From: Deltaproteobacteria bacterium | Lineage (GTDB): Bacteria; Bdellovibrionota; UBA1018 | Direction of reading: 5' to 3' | Assembly: GCA_013286765.1 (NCBI GenBank) | Contig: JABDFB010000052.1 | Span: 1-14,882 of the forward strand | DNA length: 14,882 nt | Shown here: positions 7,154 through 14,882 of the stretch, one piece after another | How positions within the stretch are numbered: the first letter of the stretch is position 1 | How the letters are laid out: the number at the start of each line of letters is the position of its first letter | Notes under the pieces: generated by a model | Databases searched by the model: none | Told to the model about the DNA's origin: nothing | Seen by the model: the letters and a program-made list of their open reading frames with translations, nothing else | Position numbers and translations under genes: made by a program

Positions 7154-7533
7154 GTGCTCCAGGAATGGCACTCGTTACTTATGAGGCAGGTCGATGTCTT
7201 ACATTTGACATTGCTAAAGTACAGGCCAGCATCAGTTTTCGAACGGTCTAAAAAAATTGGGAACATCCATTTATTTTTTTAAATAATAAATATATATTCA
7301 GTTGCAGATTTGTTCAGTGAAGCTCTATTTTTTTGCATCAGTGGAGAGCTCAATTCTTCTAGTTACAGATTAGTCGCTCGTTTATTCCGATCCTATCTTA
7401 GCCGATAAAAAAAGTTAATTTAATAGTCCTATGCAAATTTAAATTTTGTTGTCCATTCATAGTATTTGAGACAGAATTTTCCAGAACGTAATAACTGTAT
7501 AACTGAGATTTCTATTAGACTAAGGAAAATACT
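7154..7533. other. 380-base non-coding stretch before the sedolisin gene
   Basis: No open frame of coding character was seen on either strand. The stretch is A/T-rich in its middle (about 7261-7300). It holds two similar 15-mers, CAGTTGCAGATTTGT near 7309 and TAGTTACAGATTAGT near 7369, about 60 bases apart, and a short A/T palindrome near 7435-7449. A weak promoter candidate is TTGTCC (7449-7454), 17 bases, then CAGAAT (7472-7477). The sedolisin ribosome site AAGGA (7522-7526) ends the region. No clear terminator for the LysR gene was found. Confidence 0.4.
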
Positions 7534-9279
7534 ATGACCTCAACAATTCCGAGAATTTACCTCTATGGTCTTTTACTAACTAGCTTAATTACCTTCGGAA
7601 GTGCGCGTGCCGAGCAAATTGATATAGTTTCCTCGAGATTTACAAATGTGGGTCAGTACCAAGCATTGCTACCTGGTTCACTACCGCTCCAGCAGATCAT
7701 GGGGGTTGTTCCACCTGCTGTACGTGATGCAAGGAAATTAAAAACAGTTGAAACCGATAAGGTTCTTTCTCTTACAATTGCTCTCAAACTAAATGAAGAG
7801 GATGAATTAGAAGAACTCCTGCAAGACCTCTACGATCCAAACAGTTCGAAATACCATCAGTTCCTTACGCAAGATCAATTTGCGAACCGATTTTCTCCAA
7901 CTTTAGAGCAAGTTGCTAGCGTTAAGAAATTTATGGAATCTAACGGGATGGAAGTTGAATCCGTAGATCCAAACAGGCTGCTCATTCAGGTGAAGGGAAG
8001 AGTCGAGACGATCAATCGCGTTTTTCATACGCAGCTTTGGTACTATTCTTCAGAGAATTTAGAGAACCTCTTATTTCATGCTCCAGCCTACGAGCTTCAG
8101 ATTGAAGAGAATCTTCCAATACAAGGTGTGTATGGGCTAGACGATGCTCTACGGGCTCATCACCATAGTGTTCGCAGAGCTATTGGGGCGGACGGTGATA
8201 TTGAAGCAACCGGAACCGGGCCAAACAAAGGGTTTGCGCCAAGTGATATTCGAACAGCATATTCTATTCCGTCGAATTTAACCGGTTCGGGGCAGACGTT
8301 GGGTTTGTTGGAGCTCGCCGGTTATAAAGCATCGGACATCACTGCGTATGAGAACTACTTTAAATTGCCCAAAGTCACACTACAAAATGTGTTTATAGAT
8401 GGCGCTACAGGTAGTACCACCGATGACGAAGTGACTCTGGATATTGAATTAATGGCAGCAGTAGCTCCAGGAGCTCAAAAAATATTGGTCTATATCGGAA
8501 AGAATACCGGGAAAAGTTTTATAAATATTCTCAACAAGATGGCGACCGACAATATTGCAAAATCCATTAGCTGTTCGTGGGGAAGTGCGGAAACGACGAT
8601 GTCATCTTCATCGGCTCAAACGGAAAACAACATCTTTCGGCAGATGGCCGCTCAAGGACAGGCCTTTTACTCGGCAGCGGGAGATGACGGTGCCTACGAT
8701 GATTCAAAGACCTTGAGCGTTGATGACCCTGGGTCTCAGCCTTACGTGGTGAGCGTCGGTGGAACCCGTTTGAAGACAAATTCCAATGGGACCTATGCAA
8801 GTGAGACAACATGGAACAAGAATAATACGGCAAATGGAGGAGCAGGCGGCGGTGGAATTAGTAAGTTTTGGACGATACCTACTTGGCAGCAAGGCGTGAT
8901 TAGTTCAAGTTCTAAAGGATCTACTAAGATGAGAAATGTTCCAGATGTTTCTCTCAATGCGGATCCTAATACAGGCTATTCCATATATGCGGACGGTTCC
9001 TGGACCATTTATGGAGGGACGAGCTGTTCCGCTCCGCTATGGGCAGCTTATTCGGCTCTCGTGAATCAGCAGAGGGCTAGTAAGAACCTTTCACCTTTAG
9101 GTTTTCCGAACCCTAGTCTCTATCAAATCGGAAAGAGCAGTTCCTATAATACTGACTTTCACGATATTAAAGATGGCAGCACGAATATCTACTATCCAGC
9201 AGTGACTGGTTATGATGATGCAACTGGATGGGGTTCTTTTATCGGAAGTTCACTAGTACAAGATCTATCGCTGAAATAG
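7534..9279 (+). CDS. Secreted sedolisin (S53) serine-carboxyl peptidase with activation prodomain
   Basis: A 581-residue prepro-enzyme. Residues 1-26 are a Sec signal peptide (hydrophobic YLYGLLLTSLITFG, then SARA). Residues ~75-205 are a pro-kumamolisin activation domain (YDPNSSKYHQFLTQDQFANR, then VFHTQLWYY). The catalytic domain follows from ~230. Its Glu-Asp pair is E299 and D303 in DEVTLDIELM, the oxyanion Asp is D384 in SAAGDDG, and the nucleophile is Ser497 in GGTSCSAPLWAA. The C-terminal VTGYDDATGWGSFIG resembles the calcium-binding loop. Family members cut themselves free at acidic pH and digest extracellular protein. All key residues are present, so it should be active, probably in the medium or periplasm. 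ATG 7534 follows AAGGA by seven bases. The gene is monocistronic and ends in a strong hairpin. Confidence 0.96.
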   Translation: MTSTIPRIYLYGLLLTSLITFGSARAEQIDIVSSRFTNVGQYQALLPGSLPLQQIMGVVPPAVRDARKLKTVETDKVLSLTIALKLNEEDELEELLQDLYDPNSSKYHQFLTQDQFANRFSPTLEQVASVKKFMESNGMEVESVDPNRLLIQVKGRVETINRVFHTQLWYYSSENLENLLFHAPAYELQIEENLPIQGVYGLDDALRAHHHSVRRAIGADGDIEATGTGPNKGFAPSDIRTAYSIPSNLTGSGQTLGLLELAGYKASDITAYENYFKLPKVTLQNVFIDGATGSTTDDEVTLDIELMAAVAPGAQKILVYIGKNTGKSFINILNKMATDNIAKSISCSWGSAETTMSSSSAQTENNIFRQMAAQGQAFYSAAGDDGAYDDSKTLSVDDPGSQPYVVSVGGTRLKTNSNGTYASETTWNKNNTANGGAGGGGISKFWTIPTWQQGVISSSSKGSTKMRNVPDVSLNADPNTGYSIYADGSWTIYGGTSCSAPLWAAYSALVNQQRASKNLSPLGFPNPSLYQIGKSSSYNTDFHDIKDGSTNIYYPAVTGYDDATGWGSFIGSSLVQDLSLK

Positions 9280-9286
9280 ATAATTT

Positions 9287-9350
9287 CGAAGGATGCCCCG
9301 GCTAAAAGGCCGGGGTATTTTAATCTATTTAGGCTTAACGGAATCCTTCG
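9287..9350. repeat. 8-base inverted repeat enclosing the terminator hairpin
   Basis: CGAAGGAT (9287-9294) and ATCCTTCG (9343-9350) are perfect complements and flank the sedolisin terminator; the left arm overlaps the foot of the inner stem by two bases. The outer pairing could close a larger structure between the two convergent genes. Confidence 0.4.
9293..9320 (+). terminator. Rho-independent terminator of the sedolisin gene
   Basis: CCCCGGC (9296-9302) pairs perfectly with GCCGGGG (9309-9315) around the loop TAAAAG. The stem extends by three weaker pairs to 9293-9318. A broken T-tract (TATTTTAAT) follows. It lies 13 bases after the sedolisin stop. Confidence 0.85.
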
Positions 9351-9401
9351 GGTACCCAAACTATTAATCAGGCCGTGTGGAAAGGAATAATTAACTGCAG
9401 C

Positions 9402-11225
9402 TTACTTCTGTGCGGGTAAGACTAACTTGCAAAAATTATAATTTCTATAGGTTCGATGCACTGATTCGTCTTGACACCATTCTTTTGCAGCTTTGATCGC
9501 AGGCGCGTATTTACGTTCAATTAATAGGGTCATAATACTTTCCCCTGCGTGAAATTCATTCATAAATTCATATTTGCCCCGAGGTCTGGTAATACCTATT
9601 TCGGCGTTTGAGATAGCCTTAGCGAGAATATGGTCCTTTAGTTTTTGGTCCCGAAGGTTGTCAATATTATTGATGATAAGAGTAAAGAGGCTTACCCACG
9701 GTTGGGTTATTCCTAAAGACGTGGCTGCTTTGTAATCAGGTGAGTGTCTGTCGCTTGCACCAGGCGTTGTTAGATCTTTGTCATGGGCCTCTATTTTTAC
9801 TCCAATACGATTAGCGTAGTTGAAAAATTCTCGAAACCCCTTTCCCTTCTTTAGTAAGGCATCAACCACAAAAGAGGTATTTGGAGAAAGGTTATAGAAT
9901 CCTAACGAGTCTTTGATTCCTTCCAGCGCTGCAGTGGAGTGTTTGTCAAAGTATTCTTCACTTACGAATATAGTTAGGAATTCCTGACTGTAGCTCTTTA
10001 GAGCTACTACTTTATCGAGGACCTGTTTTTTAAGTTCGTTAGAGGCATTCTTGGAAGAATAGATAGAATAGAGAATTTCTGATGAAATACCTGCCTGGGC
10101 GCCTCCTACAGCTTCTACTAGTTTAGAAATATCGAAGTGTTTGGGATCCCCGTCACCCTGTTTAGAAAGAATATGCCAGACGATATCCCGCGCTGCATTG
10201 CAGGATGAAATAGTATCGCAAGATTTCACTGCCTCAAGGGCCATTTCGAAGCCCCTGTCTCTTATATCTGGTACGTCGCTATCAAGGAAGTATTTCAGAA
10301 AGCCTAAGGCATCCTTTCTTACAAGTTGCTCTTCACTCTTGAGGTCTCTTAAAATTTCAGGATCTGCTACCCGTGTTCCATCCTTTACCTCACCTTGCCT
10401 TTTCCTATAGGATCTTTTCCTCCAGTCTTTAAAAAACGGGTTTGTGATTCCGATTGGAGTATCTTGTTGAGCCAGCTGTATGACTAACGGGTGATTGCAA
10501 TTTTTATTTAGAAAAGCCTCATCTAATCTTGCGCTGAAACTGGGACCTACCCTAGCCATTGCTTCTACGAAGGATTTGTCCATTTTGACACCTTGAAGGT
10601 CAAGCTCGAGTCCTAGTTTACCGATTTCTCCAAGTGATTTGGGCGAAAGATTCTTGTTATTCCTCAGAGCGAGCACGCGAAGCCCACGTCTCTTCATACT
10701 TTGAATTGCGCTAAGCATTTCTGGAGTGAGCTTAATATTAGGAAGGCGGAGGGTTTCTAAATTCTTGAAATGTTCCGATGTGCCCAATAGCTCGAGGAGT
10801 TCAACAAATTCTTTATTGAATGACGATTTGCGGGACCACATCGTTTTGCCGAGGTCGGAAAGATCCATGATTTTTAGGCCTTTTAGGCTACCTTCTCCTG
10901 CCGATTCGTCTGCGGACTGAAAAGCAGCTTTGAGTGATTTAATATCTTTAGGTCCCTTATAGTCGCGATCAAGTTTAAATTCTTCCTTCGAAGCGGGGCC
11001 ATTCGCATCGGCTTTCAAATAATCTAGAATCGGGTTTTGGACTCCATCCGGAAGTGGCTTCCCGTCGGAAGGAGTTTGACAGTCGGCGCTTGGAGGCTTG
11101 CCTCTTTTGCTAAAAGAGAATAGGTCGTTCGCTTCTACCGAAGGTGAGGCATGAGAGAAGAGATAAACTGTAATTAGTAAACCGGAAGTGGTCAGAAATC
11201 GAGATATGCGTATAGATGTGGTCAT
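9402..11225 (-). CDS. Exported LRR-like / helical-repeat protein of unknown function (607 aa)
   Basis: A 607-residue protein with an N-terminal Sec signal (hydrophobic FLTTSGLLITVYLFSHA, cut probably between ~28 and 32). A short linker rich in Pro, Asp and Gly follows (40-80). Residues ~112-225 show leucine-rich-repeat-like units (LKGLKIMDLSDL; NLETLRLPNIKLTPEMLSAI; LRVLALRNNKNLSPKSLGEI). Residues ~285-450 are a series of helices like HEAT/ARM repeats (LVRKDALGFLKYFLDSDVPD; RDRGFEMALEAVK). The C-terminal ~100 residues are helical and contain two cysteines (584, 599); further cysteines lie at 49, 243, 336 and 342. No catalytic motif is recognised. It is probably a periplasmic or secreted binding protein. 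It is co-oriented with the 902-residue exported protein upstream, 117 bases apart. The ATG has no ribosome-binding site. Confidence 0.88.
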   Translation of the reverse strand: MTTSIRISRFLTTSGLLITVYLFSHASPSVEANDLFSFSKRGKPPSADCQTPSDGKPLPDGVQNPILDYLKADANGPASKEEFKLDRDYKGPKDIKSLKAAFQSADESAGEGSLKGLKIMDLSDLGKTMWSRKSSFNKEFVELLELLGTSEHFKNLETLRLPNIKLTPEMLSAIQSMKRRGLRVLALRNNKNLSPKSLGEIGKLGLELDLQGVKMDKSFVEAMARVGPSFSARLDEAFLNKNCNHPLVIQLAQQDTPIGITNPFFKDWRKRSYRKRQGEVKDGTRVADPEILRDLKSEEQLVRKDALGFLKYFLDSDVPDIRDRGFEMALEAVKSCDTISSCNAARDIVWHILSKQGDGDPKHFDISKLVEAVGGAQAGISSEILYSIYSSKNASNELKKQVLDKVVALKSYSQEFLTIFVSEEYFDKHSTAALEGIKDSLGFYNLSPNTSFVVDALLKKGKGFREFFNYANRIGVKIEAHDKDLTTPGASDRHSPDYKAATSLGITQPWVSLFTLIINNIDNLRDQKLKDHILAKAISNAEIGITRPRGKYEFMNEFHAGESIMTLLIERKYAPAIKAAKEWCQDESVHRTYRNYNFCKLVLPAQK

Positions 11226-11270
11226 GTTTTAATTATATAGTTACAAACTTTAATTGAAATGAAATTTCCA

Positions 11271-11299
11271 ATTATAATACCGCAATGCGACTATGTTGC
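11271..11299 (-). promoter_or_regulatory. Possible promoter of the 607-residue exported protein
   Basis: On the minus strand a perfect TATAAT lies at 11271-11276 with GCAACA (three of six) 17 bases upstream. It would give a leader of about 40 bases. A second perfect TATAAT at 11232-11237 ends only six bases before the ATG; if used, the message would be leaderless, which would suit the lack of a ribosome site. Confidence 0.35.
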
Positions 11300-11342
11300 A
11301 GACGATTCTGTATCGATTGGGCGGAACTCCTGGTAAAACGCT

Positions 11343-14051
11343 CTAGTGCTTCATGGGTAAAAATGGGTGAGGGGCGTATCTAGCAGGGACTACGAACCGC
11401 ATACCTGTGGGAACTGGATGAAGGAATTGCGGTGGTAACTGCGGCATTTGCATGGGTCTTACTTCTACTTCCGTACACGGGCTATCCGATAGGAGCATAG
11501 GTGTGTTTAAAGTAGCCTGGGTCTGACTTACCCCGATATGAGTAGGACCTTTGGATTCTTGGATAGGTTGTTGGTGCGAAATGGTCCGAAGATCTAAGCC
11601 ATGAGTCGGGTGCACTGCTGCCGTAATTGCGCTTGCAATTGCATCTCTGTTATTCGCGGAATTGTAGCCCAACTTTCTTTGAGCTGCCACTTGATCCCCA
11701 AGGGTAGGTTCAGGGTCAGTTTCAGACAGAGGTTTACCCATAGCGGTTAGGATCTGTTTCGCCGTTTTCAATTCCTCTTCTACTTGAGTTTTTAGAAGAG
11801 CTAGTCGATTTAGACGGTCGTTCATTTGCGCTGTTTCATTCCGGGACGTTCCCAGTTGAATCTCGATTTGGCTATTTGCAAGTGTCAATTGTTCTAGTTT
11901 GTTTTGTAATAGGTCTATCGCAGCTTGAGATTCTTTTTCGAATTGTTCTTTTTCAAGTGCATTTTTATTTTCTTGAACCTTCAATTGAGCTTCTAGCCCG
12001 GCCAATCTAGTTCGTGCGGTCTGCAAGTCTTCCTGCATCCCTTTCATTTTTGCAGCTTCAGCCTGAGCAGTTTTCAGTTCTTCCTCTACTTTTGCTTTCG
12101 CAATTTTCATTTGGATTGCTGCACTTGCCTGCGTTTCTATTTCGGCTCTGGCGGCTGCTAGATTTCTCTCTGTTTCACTATTCGCAAAACTCATTTGGGC
12201 GATCTTTCTCGACTTGGCTTCTAATTCGATTCTTGCTGTTTCCAAATCTTCTTTTGCCTTGTTTTGCGCTAGCCTCAACTCGGCTAGATTCGCCCTTGCA
12301 GTTCGCAAATTTTTCTCTGTAGCTTCTTTTACAGTTCTTATTTTCGCTGTCTCATCCTGTGCAGCTTGCAGGTTCTTATCAGTTTTACTTTTCCCAAAAC
12401 TCAATTGAACTATTTGCCTTGCTTTGGTCTCCACTTGGGTCTTTGCGGCCTTCAGAGCTTCTTCTGTTCTTTCTTTTTCAAGTGTCAGCCTCTTTACTTG
12501 GTCTGCAAGCTTGGACTCTCGTTTGGTCTGGCGAGGTGCTAATCTAGTGGGCCAGAGGGACCTCATTCGGCCTCGTCGGAGGAACCTTGATGGAAGTTTC
12601 TTCCTGACTTGAACAGTCTTTTCTTCATCTTTCGTTTCGCTTCCCATTGTTTCCGAGCCTTCAGATTGGTTTTCTTCTTCCGGTTCGTCTTGATCTTCAC
12701 TTTCGTCTTCAAATAATCCGTTAAACCAGTCATCGAATGTCCGGACTTTCCGATCTCTTGGTAATACGAGACTTTGTCGAAGAGCCCAATTCAGACGGCT
12801 GACAGCGGTTTCATCTTTTGGATCTACTAGAAGATAATGTTCCCTGAGGCGATCCTGCCATGCCGTTATATCGTGCTCTTGCCAACTCGTAAGTGCCTCC
12901 ATCTGATGCAAAATCTCAAAAGCGCCAATAACGATTTCATGTTTAAAGTCACGTTTCGTGACATCAATCTTCGCCATCTTTTCAAAGTAACTAAGAGCTG
13001 CACTTTTAAATGCAGGGCTCCAGTCTAGTTCTTTTTCAAAGTCCTCGTCGATATCATAGGTGTTCAACCAGTCGAAGTATTCCTGATTCGTGAGTTCCTG
13101 CATCTGCTTGCCATTGTTCTGCGCGATTTTGTCTCGAACACGTTCCATAAATTTTGAGATCATGGCGCTGGAAACGTAGAATCCCGTCAATTCCACATTT
13201 GAATGGAACGCGGTTTCGGCATTCCTTTTTACAGAAGTACTATGAAAACGATCTAACGCAACACTCATTTCAGCTAAATCACCGGCGGAAAACTCTGCTA
13301 GACGCGGACTCGCTAGACGTGTCCAGTTGGCAAAGTGTTTACTTAAATCAAAAGTTTCATACTCATCAAACAATACAATAAGGCCGCGAAGTATACCTAA
13401 TAGCTTGCCTATTTTTACTTGTCTTGACTTTCCTGGCTCGAGGAGACCATCGCTTTCCATAATTTGTTCAAACAATCGGTCGTCTTTATATAGTACATTT
13501 TTAAATCGGGTGTTTTTATTTTGTAATTTGATAGTCTTATCTGAGAGTGCTTTTAACGCAAGTCCTTGGGCTAGGTCGATAGGCCCAAATCCGATTTTTG
13601 CCAGAATTGCACGGATTAGACCTACGTTGGAAATGAGGTCCAGCTGATGTATGGGCTCTTTTCGTTCTTGTCTAGCGTACAATAGCGCGGTTATTTGATT
13701 AAATTCCTTTATTGTAAATCTCTCACTTAATAGATGAACTAGAAATTCAGCCCGGAGGTCTTCTTCGAAGGCTTCTACAAGCTTTGCCGACACATGAAGA
13801 CCAAGATCAAGGCCGGTCCATTTTATCAAGATTTCAATATATTCCTGGGGTGTACAGAGACTTAGTGGCGAATCACTTCGGAGATTATAGGCTCGAAAGG
13901 TCTTTCGCGTATTTAAGATATAAGCGTCTAAAGCAGATTGAGGCAGCGTTTTAGTTGGAATTTCGGTTTTATTGTCACTTCCAAAAGAGGCGGGTAAACT
14001 GACGAAAACTACCGCTGATAGTAAACAAGACCATTTTATAATTATTTTCAT
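11343..14051 (-). CDS. Exported coiled-coil protein of unknown function (902 aa)
   Basis: A 902-residue protein with a Sec signal peptide (KWSCLLSAVVFVSLPASFGS, cut near 22-25). Residues ~35-440 form a mostly helical domain that I do not recognise. An acidic patch (448-478, DESEDQDEPEEE) is followed by a basic stretch (483-512, LRRGRMRSLWP). Residues ~513-768 are a long coiled coil built on TExxLxxAxxE units; the key leucines are spaced 28, 21, 21, 28 and 28 residues apart, all multiples of seven, and a 70-residue block (QIVQLSFGKSKTDKNL versus KIAQMSFANSETERNL) is repeated. The last ~60 residues are rich in Pro, Met and His (MPQLPPQFLHPVP). A structural, surface or host-contact role is possible but unproven. 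It diverges from the F-box-like gene and precedes the 607-residue exported protein on the same strand. Confidence 0.9.
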   Translation of the reverse strand: MKIIIKWSCLLSAVVFVSLPASFGSDNKTEIPTKTLPQSALDAYILNTRKTFRAYNLRSDSPLSLCTPQEYIEILIKWTGLDLGLHVSAKLVEAFEEDLRAEFLVHLLSERFTIKEFNQITALLYARQERKEPIHQLDLISNVGLIRAILAKIGFGPIDLAQGLALKALSDKTIKLQNKNTRFKNVLYKDDRLFEQIMESDGLLEPGKSRQVKIGKLLGILRGLIVLFDEYETFDLSKHFANWTRLASPRLAEFSAGDLAEMSVALDRFHSTSVKRNAETAFHSNVELTGFYVSSAMISKFMERVRDKIAQNNGKQMQELTNQEYFDWLNTYDIDEDFEKELDWSPAFKSAALSYFEKMAKIDVTKRDFKHEIVIGAFEILHQMEALTSWQEHDITAWQDRLREHYLLVDPKDETAVSRLNWALRQSLVLPRDRKVRTFDDWFNGLFEDESEDQDEPEEENQSEGSETMGSETKDEEKTVQVRKKLPSRFLRRGRMRSLWPTRLAPRQTKRESKLADQVKRLTLEKERTEEALKAAKTQVETKARQIVQLSFGKSKTDKNLQAAQDETAKIRTVKEATEKNLRTARANLAELRLAQNKAKEDLETARIELEAKSRKIAQMSFANSETERNLAAARAEIETQASAAIQMKIAKAKVEEELKTAQAEAAKMKGMQEDLQTARTRLAGLEAQLKVQENKNALEKEQFEKESQAAIDLLQNKLEQLTLANSQIEIQLGTSRNETAQMNDRLNRLALLKTQVEEELKTAKQILTAMGKPLSETDPEPTLGDQVAAQRKLGYNSANNRDAIASAITAAVHPTHGLDLRTISHQQPIQESKGPTHIGVSQTQATLNTPMLLSDSPCTEVEVRPMQMPQLPPQFLHPVPTGMRFVVPARYAPHPFLPMKH

Positions 14052-14234
14052 ACTTACATCCGTTCGTAAGGCCTTGTTGTAACATGTGTTTTTACATAGA
14101 ACAAATGAAATATTAGCTGTAGTTAATTGATATGGTTTAGAATAAATGCCTTAAATTCCTGAAGCTGACGTCCTTTCGAGCGATGCGAAGACTGCTTTAC
14201 CTACACGACGAATTGATGATATGAAACCAATCGT
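14052..14234. promoter_or_regulatory. Divergent control region with a possible plus-strand promoter
   Basis: This 183-base gap separates the 902-residue gene from the F-box-like gene. On the plus strand TTGATA (14127-14132, five of six) and TTAAAT (14151-14156, four of six) are 18 bases apart and would give a leader of about 70 bases. On the minus strand only a weak pair was seen (TTGTTC, 17 bases, TACAAC). Neither gene has a strong ribosome-binding site. No clear operator was found. Confidence 0.3.
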
Positions 14235-14882
14235 ATGTATAAAATATTTCTAATCCGATCCCTTCCCGCCACTTTCGCGGTAGCTACGGTTTTGACGGCA
14301 CTTTTTTGGAATCATTCCAGCTTTGCTTGTATTACCACTCGTGCTGGTAAACAAATAGATTGTGGATCCAATATCTGCCGCGAAAGCAATAAATACAGAC
14401 CCGATTTAGATGAGTCGAAGGGACCCCCCTCCAAAAAACAATCGAAAAGAAAAATTCCCGATGATGTGCCAGTAAAAGTTGTATCAAAAGGTAAAAAAGC
14501 TCGTAGCAAGGGATCGAAGAGGACAGACCAAGGTGTAACTGAACCTGACTTATTGAGTGCGGTAAGTCCCGATCTGTTACGAGTGATATTGGATCATTTG
14601 TCTGGCCTTGATCAAAACGCTTGTAGACAAGTTTCGAAGACGCTTTCAACTGCCTCTAGGAAAGTTCAAGCGACTTCCTATGAAAATGTGAATTATTTTA
14701 GACTCTGGGAAATTTTCAGGCTGCATGGCGATTTTTTGCGTGTTTTAAATCTCAAAGGTGGGACCCTCCGGAGAGGTAGCCTGAAATACCTAGCGGGGAT
14801 GGATAACCTGATCGACCTTTGTCTTGACGGTGTTTGTTTCGTCAACTCTGAAGAACTTGAAGACCTTGCGCGTTCTCCCAGC
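14235..14882 (+). CDS. Exported F-box-like / leucine-rich-repeat protein, cut by the window edge
   Basis: An open frame of 216 codons that continues past the right edge. Residues 1-31 form a Sec-type signal (LPATFAVATVLTALFW, then HSSFA, with Cys32 next, so a lipoprotein cannot be excluded although the lipobox is poor). Residues ~61-97 are very rich in Lys and Arg (PPSKKQSKRKIP; KGKKARSKGSKR). Residues ~104-145 match the F-box pattern: VSPDLLRVILDHLSGLDQNA then RQVSKTLSTASRK. In eukaryotes this motif binds Skp1 of ubiquitin ligases, and bacteria use it in translocated effectors such as the Ralstonia GALA family, which also carry LRRs. Residues from ~166 begin leucine-rich repeats (FLRVLNLKGGTLRRGSLKYL; NLIDLCLDGVCFVNSEELED). 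ATG 14235 is chosen because the ATG at 14221 is in another frame and soon stops. No ribosome site is evident. Unlike known F-box effectors it carries a Sec signal. Confidence 0.8.
   Translation, partial: MYKIFLIRSLPATFAVATVLTALFWNHSSFACITTRAGKQIDCGSNICRESNKYRPDLDESKGPPSKKQSKRKIPDDVPVKVVSKGKKARSKGSKRTDQGVTEPDLLSAVSPDLLRVILDHLSGLDQNACRQVSKTLSTASRKVQATSYENVNYFRLWEIFRLHGDFLRVLNLKGGTLRRGSLKYLAGMDNLIDLCLDGVCFVNSEELEDLARSPS

Noticed and set aside
12014..12612. Leucine/phenylalanine-rich plus-strand frames opposite the coiled coil
   Set aside because: They are the antisense of Glu/Lys/Ala-rich heptad codons and have no ribosome sites.
14312..14649. Minus-strand open frames opposite the F-box-like gene
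   Set aside because: They overlap a frame with a signal peptide, F-box-like motif and LRRs on the plus strand, and show no protein-like pattern themselves.

Overview
The window reads as a Gram-negative bacterium of moderate to low GC. Evidence is an OmpA-type peptidoglycan-binding protein, Sec signal peptides and two membrane-linked or cytosolic histidine kinases. A small Ras/Rab-like GTPase next to an OmpA-like protein and a PAS kinase, followed by several secreted repeat proteins (LRR, coiled coil, F-box-like), would suit a bacterium of the Bdellovibrionota/Oligoflexia or another former deltaproteobacterial group that interacts with other cells. This placement is an inference and is weak. 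No rRNA, tRNA, CRISPR array or transposase was seen.

Left part (1-3041): a compact plus-strand operon encodes the C-terminal part of an OmpA-like protein, a Ras-like GTPase and a PAS/GAF-like histidine kinase, with overlapping starts and stops. In the first ~245 bases the N-terminal/middle part of the same OmpA-like family lies on the opposite strand, broken by a frameshift and abutting the C-terminal part head-to-head. This looks like an inversion breakpoint inside the gene, or a chimeric assembly join, and it is the strongest structural anomaly in the window. The GTPase and kinase downstream look intact.

Middle part (3042-9350): a 64-residue acidic orphan protein, a second kinase with a KdpD-like four-helix membrane sensor, then a divergent pair: a Bcr/CflA-type drug efflux permease (minus) and a LysR regulator (plus). 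The pair shares an 82-base control region with a 7-base dyad and a 12-base direct repeat. A 380-base non-coding stretch leads to a secreted sedolisin (S53) acid protease closed by a clear hairpin terminator.

Right part (9402-14882): two minus-strand genes encode large exported proteins of unknown function. One (607 aa) has LRR-like and alpha-helical repeats. The other (902 aa) has a helical domain, an acidic patch, a long heptad coiled coil and a Pro-rich tail. Diverging from them is a gene, cut by the right edge, for an exported protein with a Lys/Arg-rich linker, an F-box-like motif and the start of leucine-rich repeats. With the protease next door, this half looks like an exported or cell-interaction locus, though no secretion machinery is visible in the window.
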